Counted from the stretch's first letter, positions 10,624 to 19,701 are shown. The stretch is DNA of 64,000 nucleotides from Brevibacillus laterosporus DSM 25 (GCF_002706795.1 NZ_CP017705.1:372001-436000), one strand, 5' to 3'. Notes: generated by a model from the letters alone, not told the origin. Translations and numbers: made by a program.

Positions 10624-11328
10624 TTACGCCGTGGTTGTTTGCTCTCCGCCTTGGTTTCCTTCAGACAGAGCGTCAGCCATCTTGCCAGTTAATAGTTTAA
10701 CAGCACGGATAGCGTCATCGTTACCAGGAATCACATAGTCGATTTCATCTGGATCGCAGTTAGTATCAACGATCGCTACGATTGGGATACCCAATTTACG
10801 AGCTTCTGCAACAGCGATACGCTCTTTGCGAGGGTCGATTACGAACAATGCGTCTGGTAATTCTTTCATGTGCGCAATACCGCCCAAGAATTTCTCTAGG
10901 CGATCCATTTCTTTGTTCAATACGATAACTTCTTTTTTAGGAAGAACATCGAAAGTACCATCTTCTTGCATACGTTTTAGTTGAGCAAGACGAGCAGTAC
11001 GTTTTTGAATAGTTTCGAAGTTAGTCAATGTACCACCCAACCAACGTTGGTTAATGTAGTAGTGACCAGTACGTTCAGCTTCTTCTTTAACAGATTCTTG
11101 CGCTTGTTTTTTAGTTCCAACGAAAAGTACTTTACCTTCGTTAGCAGCAACTTCGCGCATGAAGTTGTAAGCCTCTTCTACCTTTTTCACCGTCTTTTGC
11201 AAGTCGATGATGTAAATTCCGTTACGTTCAGTGAAGATATAGCGATCCATTTTTGGGTTCCAACGACGAGTTTGGTGACCGAAGTGAACACCAGCCTCAA
11301 GAAGTTGTTTCATAGAGATTACCGCCAT
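10624..11328 (-). CDS. rpsB: 30S ribosomal protein S2
   Basis: S2 joins the small subunit late and is needed for binding S1-type proteins and mRNA. The family start [20 protein letters not shown] and the central [15 protein letters not shown] are complete. The 234-residue length is normal, with a short hydrophilic tail [12 protein letters not shown]. The ATG follows a strong GAGGAGGTG. The gene sits downstream of the motility cluster, as in B. subtilis. Confidence 0.97.
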   Translation of the reverse strand: MAVISMKQLLEAGVHFGHQTRRWNPKMDRYIFTERNGIYIIDLQKTVKKVEEAYNFMREVAANEGKVLFVGTKKQAQESVKEEAERTGHYYINQRWLGGTLTNFETIQKRTARLAQLKRMQEDGTFDVLPKKEVIVLNKEMDRLEKFLGGIAHMKELPDALFVIDPRKERIAVAEARKLGIPIVAIVDTNCDPDEIDYVIPGNDDAIRAVKLLTGKMADALSEGNQGGEQTTTA

Positions 11329-11482
11329 ATTTCACACCTCCTCTAGTTTGGTTTTTTGTGTCAACCTCCGCGGACCTCATTTTTCAAGCAAAACTACCAA
11401 ATGGTAGCACCGTTGCCGAAATTAGCCTGCGTGTGTATTTAACACCGAAGAAAACTATATCATATCAAAATAACAAATGCAA
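11329..11482 (-). promoter_or_regulatory. Promoter and structured leader of rpsB
   Basis: A sigma-A-like promoter is readable on the minus strand: TTGCAT at 11482-11477, 17 bases, then TATAGT at 11459-11454. That gives a leader of about 120 bases before the S2 start. The leader holds several small inverted repeats (GTGT/ACAC, CTACC/GGTAG at about 11395-11410, GGTT/AACC). Long leaders often serve autogenous control of ribosomal genes, but I cannot match this one to a known S2 motif. Confidence 0.5.
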
Positions 11483-11623
11483 TAAAGAGTGTTAGAAAAG
11501 TTGCTTCAATCTACTGTTATTTTCACCTAACCATATCCATTTTATCCAAAATTTGAACAACATATGATCAATAAGCCTGCTTTACAGTAAAATTACTATG
11601 GTACTCATACTTTCATCTGTCGC

Positions 11624-12412
11624 TTACTTATGATCGGATATGGAATCAGCTACAGGAGTTTTAGGCGGCTCAGGAGGAGTCGGAGGAACTGGTGGCGTTA
11701 TATCTGTGTTCTCTTTTTGTTTCTCTGTTGACTTATCTGGCGTATCCTTTTTCTCCACTTCCGATTTATTATTCGTCGTTTGCTCTATCGGCTGCTCCTG
11801 CTTTTTCACAGACTCCTTTACACCTGTAGTGGGCGTGGATGGCTCAGTGGTTTCCTGAGAGCTGCGAGTAGGATTCTGATTAGAAGCATCCTTCGATTGG
11901 GGTTGTGTCGTAGATGATGAACTTTTAGCAGACTGAGTAGCTTTCTCGTTTTCTTTCGTTTTCTTATCTGATTTCTCGGCAGATTGTTCTGTCTTCTTTT
12001 GATCTTTGCTGGACAAATCATTAGTTTTTTGCTTCTCTGTCGCTGATCGAGAAGCTTTCGTTGCTTCATTATCAAGTTCAGAAGCTAGCTTCTTTTTCTC
12101 ACTATTTGCTGTTGGAACAGTATCAGGCTTTTTCTCTGATTGCTTCTGTCCGTTTGAGGCAGAGGTAGCTGGTTGTCCGCTTTGTTTTTCGTTACTGGTA
12201 TTTGGAGTTGCTTGTGGCTGTCCTTTCGGAGGCACCTGTACTTGCATGCTTTGAAATTCTTCTTTCGAAAGAACTACCCAACCTTGAGTAGTAGCAATTT
12301 GCTTTAGTTCATCCATGCTAATCGCCTTTTGCCCAAAAACTAGAAGAAATAAAGCAGAGAATACGACCCCGATCCCTAGTCCAAAACCCATCCACCCGAT
12401 TCTCGTTTTCAT
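11624..12412 (-). CDS. Membrane-anchored K/T/Q-rich protein at the end of the fla/che cluster
   Basis: I do not recognise a function. The 262-residue protein has one N-terminal membrane segment (IGWMGFGLGIGVVFSALFLL) and a short ordered part (MDELKQIATTQGWVVLSKEE). About 180 residues of low-complexity Lys/Thr/Gln/Ser/Glu sequence follow, ending in a Pro-rich tail (PPVPPTPPEPP). Topology is probably a short cytoplasmic N-terminus with an extended outside tail, which could span cell wall. The ordered part resembles the small N-terminal module that precedes MltG-type proteins, but no catalytic domain is present. The ATG at 12412 begins one base after the stop of the upstream gene, so it is the last gene of that operon. 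Confidence 0.8.
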   Translation of the reverse strand: MKTRIGWMGFGLGIGVVFSALFLLVFGQKAISMDELKQIATTQGWVVLSKEEFQSMQVQVPPKGQPQATPNTSNEKQSGQPATSASNGQKQSEKKPDTVPTANSEKKKLASELDNEATKASRSATEKQKTNDLSSKDQKKTEQSAEKSDKKTKENEKATQSAKSSSSTTQPQSKDASNQNPTRSSQETTEPSTPTTGVKESVKKQEQPIEQTTNNKSEVEKKDTPDKSTEKQKENTDITPPVPPTPPEPPKTPVADSISDHK

Positions 12413-12413
12413 G

Positions 12414-13013
12414 TCAGGCCTCTCTTTCAATCGGCTCGGCAAGCGTTAAAATTAATTCAATCTCCCCATGACCTGCTCCAAGCTTTTTAGCGATCTCAGG
12501 AGTAGTGAGCCCTTGTTGTACTAATTCAAACACTCGCTGGTACCGATCTTTTAATGCCAACACGTCTTGAGAAATCTCTGGTTGTTGGTTCACACTAGCT
12601 TGACTCAACATTTGAGATTGCTCTACTCCCTTTTTTAATAAAGCGTGGGATTTTTGCAACTCCATGAATTGATGATGTAGTTTTTCAATTTCCAGCTGTA
12701 GAGAACGGTTTTTTTGTTCATATTGTGTAGTAGAAGCTACTACTTCCTGCTGACTTTTTCTTACTTGCTCAATCTTTGCATGCAAATTTTCAGCTATTTC
12801 TTCATTTTCCCTTTTTACTTGTTGAACAAAGCGTTTAAGAGTTGTCTCCATGCTAGTGCGATCCAGGCTGTTGAGCTCTGAATGCTGCATCGAAGAATTT
12901 GCATCAGAACCTATCCATTCTTGACGTTTTCTTTTAGACAACCAAAGGGAGAGGCCTGAAAGCATGATTGCGATTAGGCCAATCCCTAGTAGTATATATA
13001 ACAATTGAGTCAT
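12414..13013 (-). CDS. swrB: SwrB/YlxL-like membrane protein with C-terminal HTH-like module
   Basis: The 199-residue protein has an N-terminal membrane helix (LLYILLGIGLIAIMLSGLSL), a coiled coil (about residues 55-125), and a short C-terminal helical module (RVFELVQQGLTTPEIAKKLG, then GEIELILTL) typical of the DUF6115/YlxL group. In B. subtilis, SwrB (YlxL) is the gene after sigD and helps activate assembly of the flagellar export apparatus. Orthology here rests on position and architecture, since the coiled-coil part is poorly conserved. The symbol is therefore tentative. Confidence 0.7.
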   Translation of the reverse strand: MTQLLYILLGIGLIAIMLSGLSLWLSKRKRQEWIGSDANSSMQHSELNSLDRTSMETTLKRFVQQVKRENEEIAENLHAKIEQVRKSQQEVVASTTQYEQKNRSLQLEIEKLHHQFMELQKSHALLKKGVEQSQMLSQASVNQQPEISQDVLALKDRYQRVFELVQQGLTTPEIAKKLGAGHGEIELILTLAEPIEREA

Positions 13014-13036
13014 TTGCTTTCACCTAGTTAGAATAG

Positions 13037-13372
13037 TTACAAAGAAATATCAATATGATGACCACGGATTGGATCAGGCGACGGATGGGTTTGCGCTTTC
13101 ATTTCTCCTTCTACTGATCCCTCTTGCATTTGTCCATGTTCTCCTCCATGTTTCTTTGCAGACTCTTCTTGTTTATTTTTAACTTGCTGTTGTTCTGATT
13201 TATGCACATTCTCCGTTTTATTTCGTTTGGCTTCAGCTAACCTCTTCTGCTCTTCCTTAATTTGCTGTTGCTCAGCTGCAGCCCGCTGTTGCAGTTGTTC
13301 TTGCCATCTACCTATCTCTTGAGTCCTTGGAATAGCATGCTGCAATTCGAGTGCTTTAAAACTCATCAGCAT
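13037..13372 (-). CDS. Small charged coiled-coil protein between fapA and swrB
   Basis: No known function. The 111 residues are very hydrophilic, with no signal or membrane segment. An N-terminal part (MSFKALELQHAIPRTQEIGR) leads into a Gln/Glu/Lys-rich helix (about 25-80). It ends in RGHHIDISL after a Pro/His-rich stretch. I recall similar short proteins with a conserved N-terminal LKALELQ.ALPRTQE and a C-terminal GHxID tail near sigD in other Bacillales, but cannot search. Two ATGs compete: 13372, four bases from AAGGAG, and 13366, ten bases away. The gap to the upstream fapA-type gene is 12 bases, so it is co-transcribed. Confidence 0.75.
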   Translation of the reverse strand: MLMSFKALELQHAIPRTQEIGRWQEQLQQRAAAEQQQIKEEQKRLAEAKRNKTENVHKSEQQQVKNKQEESAKKHGGEHGQMQEGSVEGEMKAQTHPSPDPIRGHHIDISL

Positions 13373-13384
13373 TTCTCTCCTTTT

Positions 13385-14782
13385 CTAAATGAGAGTGGAA
13401 GTAGAAATCTCTCCATCCAAAACTAGAAATCGAGTACGGCTAAACTCCTGTTTAATAAAACGCACATGCTTACCAAAAACCAGTTTTGCTCCTGGGAAAA
13501 TTAACTGAGACACCTCAATGTAGGAAGGCATCTCTTGTTCCAGTTCTGCCTCAAGCGCTCGTTTTTCTTCTTCTAACGCTTTTATTTCTTTATCCAATAC
13601 CAGTTTGGTATTGTTCAATTTAATCTGTAACGCCTTCTTGTCAGCAGGCAAATCTCCATAGGCTTGCATCATCTGCATCAATACCTGTAGCCCTTGATCC
13701 GCCTTGCGCTTCTGATCATGAAGGTCGGTTAATTTCTTTTTAATTTGGCTGACTTGATCGCGGGATTGAGGTTTAGCACCCACTTCAAGGCTGGTTGGCG
13801 TGGAACTCATATTGCCAACTACTTGTGCAATAATCTTCTCGCCTGCCTGAATGACCCCACCAATAATAATTCCTTTGGTTCCTTTACAAACCACCTGCTT
13901 CCCAGCCTTTACGTGTGAAAACATGATGCTTTGTTTAACGAAAACGTTATTCCCAGCGGTTACATTCCCATTTTGAATATAGGAAGTCGTCACGTTATTT
14001 CCTGCCTGAACTCGTCCCTTATCCTGACCAGCTATACCGTTTTTAATATCAATGGAGCCTTCTGCAATAAGCTCCGCTCCCTCAACACTTCCATAGATTC
14101 GAATATCACCTGTGGCTTTTATCGTAAAGCCAGTTGGCACATGACCACGAATAACAACAGTTCCTACAAATTCAATATTACCTACGCTGAAATCAACGTC
14201 TCCATTGACTTCATAGACAGGGAACACATGAATCTTATCATTGTCCACCGATACTTGACCGTCTATAACAGCGTATGCCAATGTTCGTTCTTCATTTAAC
14301 ACAATCCCTTTACCTGATTTTAATATTGCTTCTTTACCAGGCTTTGGTGGGATCACTTCGCCTGTAACAGTTCTACCTGGTACTCCCGGTGTTGCCATAA
14401 TCTTTTCAGCTAAAAGCTGACCACGTGTCACATTAGCAATGTTGAGAACGGAATAATAATCCACTCGTCCATCTTCAAGCATTTTGGGGGAAGTTCTCTC
14501 TGCTGACTCATCTTGAAATAGATAACGAATGCTACCATCTTTACCCGATATCGACTCCTGTCCTTTAGCAATGCTGAGAGGAATATTTACATATTGAGAT
14601 GGGGTAGAACAGATGGCACGTACATGATTTTCTATTAGTCCAAATCTCACACCTTTTGTTTCACAAAATCGAATCAAGTCTTCCTCTTTTAGCGGGACAT
14701 CACTAGCTGCTTTTAAAGTAATCTCAGCAATAAGTTTGTCAGATGAAATGTGAATATCCGCGTAATCGGCAATTTGATTCAC
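13385..14782 (-). CDS. FapA-family (DUF342) protein
   Basis: The 465-residue protein belongs to the FapA/DUF342 family. It has an N-terminal alpha/beta domain, a central right-handed beta-helix with glycine-rich repeats (for example GSVEGAELIAEGSIDIKNG and NGNVTAGNNVFVKQS), and a C-terminal coiled coil (about 345-425). In other bacteria FapA-type proteins are cytoplasmic and linked to flagella or polar signalling, but the reaction is unclear. The chosen start is GTG at 14782, six bases after AAGGGGGG. It follows sigD by 43 bases and is not present at this position in B. subtilis. Confidence 0.88.
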   Translation of the reverse strand: MNQIADYADIHISSDKLIAEITLKAASDVPLKEEDLIRFCETKGVRFGLIENHVRAICSTPSQYVNIPLSIAKGQESISGKDGSIRYLFQDESAERTSPKMLEDGRVDYYSVLNIANVTRGQLLAEKIMATPGVPGRTVTGEVIPPKPGKEAILKSGKGIVLNEERTLAYAVIDGQVSVDNDKIHVFPVYEVNGDVDFSVGNIEFVGTVVIRGHVPTGFTIKATGDIRIYGSVEGAELIAEGSIDIKNGIAGQDKGRVQAGNNVTTSYIQNGNVTAGNNVFVKQSIMFSHVKAGKQVVCKGTKGIIIGGVIQAGEKIIAQVVGNMSSTPTSLEVGAKPQSRDQVSQIKKKLTDLHDQKRKADQGLQVLMQMMQAYGDLPADKKALQIKLNNTKLVLDKEIKALEEEKRALEAELEQEMPSYIEVSQLIFPGAKLVFGKHVRFIKQEFSRTRFLVLDGEISTSTLI

Positions 14783-14825
14783 GTAAAACCCCCCTTTTTC
14801 TGCGCTTTTTTGCGCCACCAGTTTT

Positions 14826-15617
14826 CTACATCAATTGCGATCTCCATTTTGCCAACGTGTTGCGCAGACGAAAAATCGCTTTGGAATGCAACTGGGAAAT
14901 ACGTGAAGGGGATAAGCTCATGACCTCAGCGATTTCAGACAGAGTTAACTCTTCAAAGTAAAAAAGTGAAACAACGAGGCGTTCTTTTTCTGGCAGTTTA
15001 TCAATGGCTTGGGTTAGAACTTCCTTCAAATTCTGCATTTGGGCGACGTTTTCAGGACTTGGCATAAGATCATCTATTAAATAAGCATGACGAGCAATTT
15101 TCTGTTCATCTTCATCACCTACTGCTTCGTCAATCGACAACATACTGGATAGCGAGGTATCATACATCACCTGCTGAACTTCTTTTTCCGTTATTCCCAA
15201 ATGAACACTTACTTCCTTCTCAGTGGGAGAACGTAACAGATTTTGCTCTAAATATGTATATGCTTCTTCGATTTTTTTTGCCTTATCCCGTACCGTGCGA
15301 GGAATCCAATCATTTTCACGTAAACCATCAATCATGGCTCCACGAATTCTCCACATGGCATACGTTTCAAATTGCAAGCCCCGTTTATAATCAAACTTGT
15401 TTAAAGCATCAAGCAACCCGAATCGACCATAGCTGATGAGATCATCCTTATCCACGTTGTTAGGCAAACCAATGGAAAGACGCATTGCCACTTTATTTAC
15501 TAGCGGCAAAAATTTTTCCACCAGTTCTATTTCCGCTTCTCGACTCCCGTTTTCTTTCCATTCCATCCATTTATCAAATTCTTTTGTTACCTTCTCTTGA
15601 TTATATACGCGAGCCAT
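14826..15617 (-). CDS. sigD: RNA polymerase sigma factor SigD (sigma-28, FliA type)
   Basis: SigD directs late flagellar, chemotaxis and autolysin genes. Region 2 is seen in DDLISYGRFGLLDALNKFDY and FETYAMWRIRGAMIDGLR, region 3 in the middle, and region 4 with the helix-turn-helix ELTLSEIAEVMSLSPSRISQ. The 263-residue length is near the 254 of B. subtilis. The ATG follows AGGTGATTAAACC. Its place near the 3' end of a 31-kb cluster means output depends on transcription reaching the end of the operon, a known source of motile/non-motile heterogeneity in B. subtilis. Confidence 0.96.
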   Translation of the reverse strand: MARVYNQEKVTKEFDKWMEWKENGSREAEIELVEKFLPLVNKVAMRLSIGLPNNVDKDDLISYGRFGLLDALNKFDYKRGLQFETYAMWRIRGAMIDGLRENDWIPRTVRDKAKKIEEAYTYLEQNLLRSPTEKEVSVHLGITEKEVQQVMYDTSLSSMLSIDEAVGDEDEQKIARHAYLIDDLMPSPENVAQMQNLKEVLTQAIDKLPEKERLVVSLFYFEELTLSEIAEVMSLSPSRISQLHSKAIFRLRNTLAKWRSQLM

Positions 15618-15635
15618 GGTTTAATCACCTGCCTT

Positions 15636-16037
15636 TTACTCATCAGTAAATCTTCTTAACGTTTGGGCAATTAATTTTGGGTCATGCTCTGCAGATTCAT
15701 CTTGTACACGCTGTGCTGTTAATGGAATAAACTCATCTTCTGGTTCCAGAGATTCATTTGTTTCCCCTGGAACTAGAGCGTCTTCTTGCTCTTCCCTGAC
15801 TGTTTCTACGTCTACGTCTTCATCACCATCATTATTCTCTAGCTCGGTTGCATCCTCTTTTGGAAAAAGAAATGATAATACCATCAGAACAAGAAAAGCG
15901 ATTATAAATACGACAAGAAAAGCCATAACTCCACGATAAAACGATACAACGAACAAATTGCCAGTAACGGCTGCCAAAAACGTTAGTAGAAATGCAATGC
16001 ATCCTAACCAAAGACTTCTTTTCACGGTTTGGTTCAT
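15636..16037 (-). CDS. Small membrane protein with acidic tail between cheD and sigD
   Basis: Unrecognised 133-residue protein. Two close membrane helices (about residues 9-30 and 35-58; VVFIIAFLVLMVLSFLF) form a hairpin. A strongly acidic cytoplasmic tail follows (ENNDGDEDVDVETVREEQED). It ends in a basic-acidic segment DPKLIAQTLRRFTDE. It starts two bases after the cheD stop, and sigD follows 18 bases after it, so it is translated with them. B. subtilis has no gene here. Its position suggests a role in motility or sigma control, but that is inference from position only. Confidence 0.75.
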   Translation of the reverse strand: MNQTVKRSLWLGCIAFLLTFLAAVTGNLFVVSFYRGVMAFLVVFIIAFLVLMVLSFLFPKEDATELENNDGDEDVDVETVREEQEDALVPGETNESLEPEDEFIPLTAQRVQDESAEHDPKLIAQTLRRFTDE

Positions 16038-16039
16038 GG

Positions 16040-16525
16040 TTATACTTCCTTAGTCCCTTGATTTACGGTCCGGATCTGCAATAATCCAGTTTCCGCATCA
16101 ACTTCAATAGTTCGTCCACAATTTCCACCAGTGTCTTCTGCAATTATCTGAATGGCGAATTGTTTTAAAGCTACCTTACAAGCTTCCACATTCCGAGGAC
16201 CAATTCTCATTGCGTCGTTGGTAGAAAGAAAGGTAAACATTTGGGATCCTCCAGCCAGCTTAGCTGTCATATAACGACTTTGCGCTCCCAACTTCTTCAT
16301 TCGTTCAATTAATTCAGGAATTGCTGTATCAGCATATTTCAAATGATTGGTCTCTGTATTTTTCCCTAGGCTTGAATCCGGTAACATGACATGTGCCATT
16401 CCCGCAATCTTACTAATACGATCATATAGTACAACCCCGACACAAGAACCTAAGCCTGTCGTACGAATATGGTCGGGGGCACTAGCTACTCCTACGTCTG
16501 CCATTCCAACTTTAATAATTTCCAT
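16040..16525 (-). CDS. cheD: Chemoreceptor glutamine deamidase CheD
   Basis: CheD deamidates receptor glutamines and, in the B. subtilis scheme, is bound by CheC, which adapts signalling. The catalytic Cys and His are visible in TTGLGSCVGVVLYD and KIAGMAHVMLPDS. The 161-residue length is normal. It overlaps the end of cheC by 14 bases, consistent with the close partnership of these proteins. Confidence 0.95.
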   Translation of the reverse strand: MEIIKVGMADVGVASAPDHIRTTGLGSCVGVVLYDRISKIAGMAHVMLPDSSLGKNTETNHLKYADTAIPELIERMKKLGAQSRYMTAKLAGGSQMFTFLSTNDAMRIGPRNVEACKVALKQFAIQIIAEDTGGNCGRTIEVDAETGLLQIRTVNQGTKEV

Positions 16526-17147
16526 CTAACGGGACCCCTAATGCTTGGAATAATGTTGCAAATGAATCCGGATCTGGGATGAGGAAAAAGTGACCTTGCA
16601 TTTTTTCGTTACCTTCCATAAAAGCTGTGTCAATCGTTAAAGCAAAATCACCAGCCCGACCTAGTTCAATAAGTCCATAACTCAATAGAGCGCCTGCCAT
16701 ATCAATCGCAAGAGCAGGTACGGTCGGTTGCATATTAAGCTTCGTAAAATCGGCTAATGATGACAGATAAGAGCCCGCCATAATGTTACCGATCTCATGC
16801 AAAGCAGATATTTCCATCTCACTAAAAACCTCTTCTTGCTCTTCTTGCGGTACAATACCAAGCAGGTGCTGCAACAAATTTTTAGCGGAAGGAATATCTA
16901 TAATAAAAAACATATTTCCAGGGCAATCACCTTCCACACGCAAAAAGACTGCGATTACCACCACTTCATCTCCACCCAGGAAATCAGCAATTTCCTGGAA
17001 AGAGATGATTTTGACTTGTGGAACGGTCATGTCGATTTCTTTTTGAATCAATTGCGAAAGTGCCGTGGTAGCATGACCAGCCCCAATATTGCCTACTTCA
17101 CGTAGCACATCTAATTGAAATTCGCCTAATTTCTTAATATGAGTCAT
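16512..17147 (-). CDS. cheC: CheY-P phosphatase CheC
   Basis: CheC removes phosphate from CheY-P and is stimulated by CheD. Both symmetric ExxN phosphatase motifs are present: EVGNIGAGHATTALSQL near the N-terminus and EIGNIMAGSYLSSL in the middle. Length 211 aa matches the family. It follows the cheW stop by three bases and overlaps cheD. The same fold appears in FliY of this operon, giving two different phosphatases. Confidence 0.95.
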   Translation of the reverse strand: MTHIKKLGEFQLDVLREVGNIGAGHATTALSQLIQKEIDMTVPQVKIISFQEIADFLGGDEVVVIAVFLRVEGDCPGNMFFIIDIPSAKNLLQHLLGIVPQEEQEEVFSEMEISALHEIGNIMAGSYLSSLADFTKLNMQPTVPALAIDMAGALLSYGLIELGRAGDFALTIDTAFMEGNEKMQGHFFLIPDPDSFATLFQALGVPLDGNY

Positions 17148-17150
17148 AGA

Positions 17151-17627
17151 CTAAACCTCAAACGAATCCAATTGTTTAATCTCTTCTGTGCTCAACACTT
17201 TATCCAGATTTAATAAGATTAGTAGACGTTTTTCTAATTTAGCCACACCACGTAAATAGGTTGCTTCTACTCCGCCAACCACGGCTGGTGGCGGTTCGAT
17301 TGCATTAACGGGAATATCAACCACGTCGTTTGCGGAATCAACAATAAGTCCAACTTCCAGTTCGTCTACAGCTACGATGATCACCCGCGTAGCTTCCGTG
17401 CATTCTGTTTCTGCCAATTGAAAACGACTACGTAAATCAATAATTGGAGTAACCACACCACGCAAATTGATAACACCCTTTACAAATTCAGGTGTACGTG
17501 GTACTCGGGTAATATGCTCCAGCTTCTCAATCGATTTCACCTGTTGAACCTCTACACCGTACTCTTCGTCTACCAAACGAAAAATAATTACTTTCACTTC
17601 TTCAGATGCTGCTTTCATATCCAACAT
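17151..17627 (-). CDS. cheW: Chemotaxis coupling protein CheW
   Basis: CheW links receptors to the CheA kinase. It is a single CheW domain, with RVPRTPEFVKGVINLRGVVT and PIIDLRSRF as the core. The start is placed at ATG 17627, seven bases after AGGAGGT; an ATG six bases upstream lies too close. The 158-residue length is typical. The gap to cheA is 16 bases. Confidence 0.96.
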   Translation of the reverse strand: MLDMKAASEEVKVIIFRLVDEEYGVEVQQVKSIEKLEHITRVPRTPEFVKGVINLRGVVTPIIDLRSRFQLAETECTEATRVIIVAVDELEVGLIVDSANDVVDIPVNAIEPPPAVVGGVEATYLRGVAKLEKRLLILLNLDKVLSTEEIKQLDSFEV

Positions 17628-17643
17628 ACTCATGACCTCCTAC

Positions 17644-19701
17644 CTACTTAATTAGGGCATTACAATCGAGAATTAATGCGACCTGTCCATCGCCTAATAT
17701 CGTTGCTCCCGAAATAGCAAAGACATTTACTAGATACTTGCCTAGCGATTTCAGTACGATTTCTTGTTGTCCAATAAAGGAATCAACAACTAAACCAGCC
17801 ATTTTTTCCCCTTTGCGAACAATAACGACAGCTACCTCATCCTCACGTGCTTTTCCGCTCGTAGGAATTTGGAAAATTTCTTGAAGAGACACAAGAGGTA
17901 CAATGCGCCCTCGGAAGTCAATTACTTGTTGACGATGAGCCATCATGATTTCGCTTTTCTTGAAGACAGCAGTCTCAATAATGGAGCTTAACGGAACCGC
18001 ATACTTTTCATTCTCAACCTGAACCAGCATTGCAGAGATAATAGAAAGAGTCAACGGTAGCTGAATACGGAAAACGGAGCCTTCATTTAACGCTGAATCC
18101 ACTGACACGGAGCCACCCAACGATTCAATCTTGGTTTTAACAACATCAAGACCTACACCGCGTCCTGAAATGTCAGATACTACGTCAGCAGTACTAAATC
18201 CTGAGGAGAATAAAAGTTCGTATATCTGTCTATCCGCCATTGTTTCCGCAACAGCAGCACTTACTACTCCACGGCTAATCGCTTTGTTACGTACTTTATC
18301 CTTATCAATACCGGCTCCATCGTCACGTACTTCAATAAAGACGTGGTTACCGCTATGATACGCTTTTAGCTGAACAACACCCTCTTCTGGCTTGCCAGAT
18401 TGTTTACGCTTCTCAGGAGACTCTAAACCATGGTCAATAGAGTTACGCAATAGGTGAACGAGCGGATCGCCAATCTCATCAATTACTGTTCGATCTAGCT
18501 CTGTTTCAGCCCCGAAAATCTCTAGGTTTACCTTCTTGTTTAATTCTTTAGCCAAATCTCGAACCATCCGAGGGAAGCGGTTGAATACCTGCTCTACTGG
18601 AACCATACGCATGGTTAGGATGATATTTTGTAAATCCCCGCTAATCCGACTCATATGTTCAACTGTCTCATGTAGTTCTGTTTTACCGATTTCTCTTGCT
18701 AACTGCTCTAAACGTCCGCGGTCGATAACTAGTTCGCTAAACAAATTCATTAAGATGTCTAGACGTTCAATATCGACACGGATGGTTTTGCTAGCAGCAG
18801 GTTTTTTAACCGGTGTAGCCGGAGTTGCTGGCTTTTGCTCTTGTTCAGGCTTAGCGACTTCTTTGACAGGAGCTGCCACAGCCACTTCCTTTTCACCATC
18901 TGCCAAGTCAATCTCTTCAATCAATACCTCCTCGATTTCAGAGATGTTGCTAATTGCTTTATGGATCTCTTCTAAAGATTTTGAAGTGATATAAACAACC
19001 TCAAAGGATTTATCAAATTTCTCGTTTTCAATCTCTTCTACAGAAGGAGTTGACTTGATCACTTCTCCATGGGTGTCAAATTGGTCAAACACCATATAAG
19101 CACGAGCTGCTTTTAGTACACATTCCGCTTGCAGGCTTACACGAATCCAGTACAAATTGTTCCCTGTTTCCTGCGATTGACGCATAATCGTGATCGCATA
19201 ATCATCCAGCTGATAATCACGTGTTTCGGTTTGCACTTCTTCCACTTGGTCATTCGTTTCAGAATCAGAATCGGTACCTTCAGCCATTGTATCGGTAGGC
19301 TCAGGGGATGATTCGTTAAAATCTCCCGCCACAATTGAACGGAGAACTCCTACTAACGCGCTAACGTCAGCAGCACCATCTCCACCTTCCATGATGTTTT
19401 GAACCATACCTTCCATGATATCGACACTTTTGAAAATAACGTCCATAATGTCGCTTGTAATCATTAGCTTCTGATTACGAATCAAATCAAGTACGTTTTC
19501 CATTTCATGTGTTAGGCTGGCTAAATCTTCAAAGCCCATCGTTGCTGCCATTCCTTTTAAGGTATGGGCTGAACGAAAGATTTCATTAACGATTCCAATG
19601 TCATGCGGATCGGTCTCCAGAGACAACAGATTGGAGTTAATCGCCTGCAAATGTTCCTTGGACTCTTCAATAAACATATCAAGATATTGATTCATATCCA
19701 T
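17644..19701 (-). CDS. cheA: Chemotaxis histidine kinase CheA
   Basis: CheA autophosphorylates and passes phosphate to CheY and CheB. Domain order: HPt with the phospho-His in FRSAHTLKGMA (His46), an acidic linker, a P2 response-regulator docking domain (about 165-265), a second linker rich in Ala/Pro/Lys (about 275-305), a dimerisation domain, an HATPase domain with N, G1 and G2 boxes (LLRNSIDHGLE, VRDDGAGID, ISGRGVGLDVVK), and a C-terminal CheW-like domain. 685 aa is normal. The ATG follows GGGGGAGG at about ten bases. Confidence 0.97.
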   Translation of the reverse strand: MDMNQYLDMFIEESKEHLQAINSNLLSLETDPHDIGIVNEIFRSAHTLKGMAATMGFEDLASLTHEMENVLDLIRNQKLMITSDIMDVIFKSVDIMEGMVQNIMEGGDGAADVSALVGVLRSIVAGDFNESSPEPTDTMAEGTDSDSETNDQVEEVQTETRDYQLDDYAITIMRQSQETGNNLYWIRVSLQAECVLKAARAYMVFDQFDTHGEVIKSTPSVEEIENEKFDKSFEVVYITSKSLEEIHKAISNISEIEEVLIEEIDLADGEKEVAVAAPVKEVAKPEQEQKPATPATPVKKPAASKTIRVDIERLDILMNLFSELVIDRGRLEQLAREIGKTELHETVEHMSRISGDLQNIILTMRMVPVEQVFNRFPRMVRDLAKELNKKVNLEIFGAETELDRTVIDEIGDPLVHLLRNSIDHGLESPEKRKQSGKPEEGVVQLKAYHSGNHVFIEVRDDGAGIDKDKVRNKAISRGVVSAAVAETMADRQIYELLFSSGFSTADVVSDISGRGVGLDVVKTKIESLGGSVSVDSALNEGSVFRIQLPLTLSIISAMLVQVENEKYAVPLSSIIETAVFKKSEIMMAHRQQVIDFRGRIVPLVSLQEIFQIPTSGKAREDEVAVVIVRKGEKMAGLVVDSFIGQQEIVLKSLGKYLVNVFAISGATILGDGQVALILDCNALIK

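Noticed and set aside
11818-12075. Second minus-strand reading frame inside the K/T/Q-rich gene
   Set aside because: It is a shadow of the Lys-rich low-complexity region, giving an Arg/Lys/Leu-rich product without a start site.
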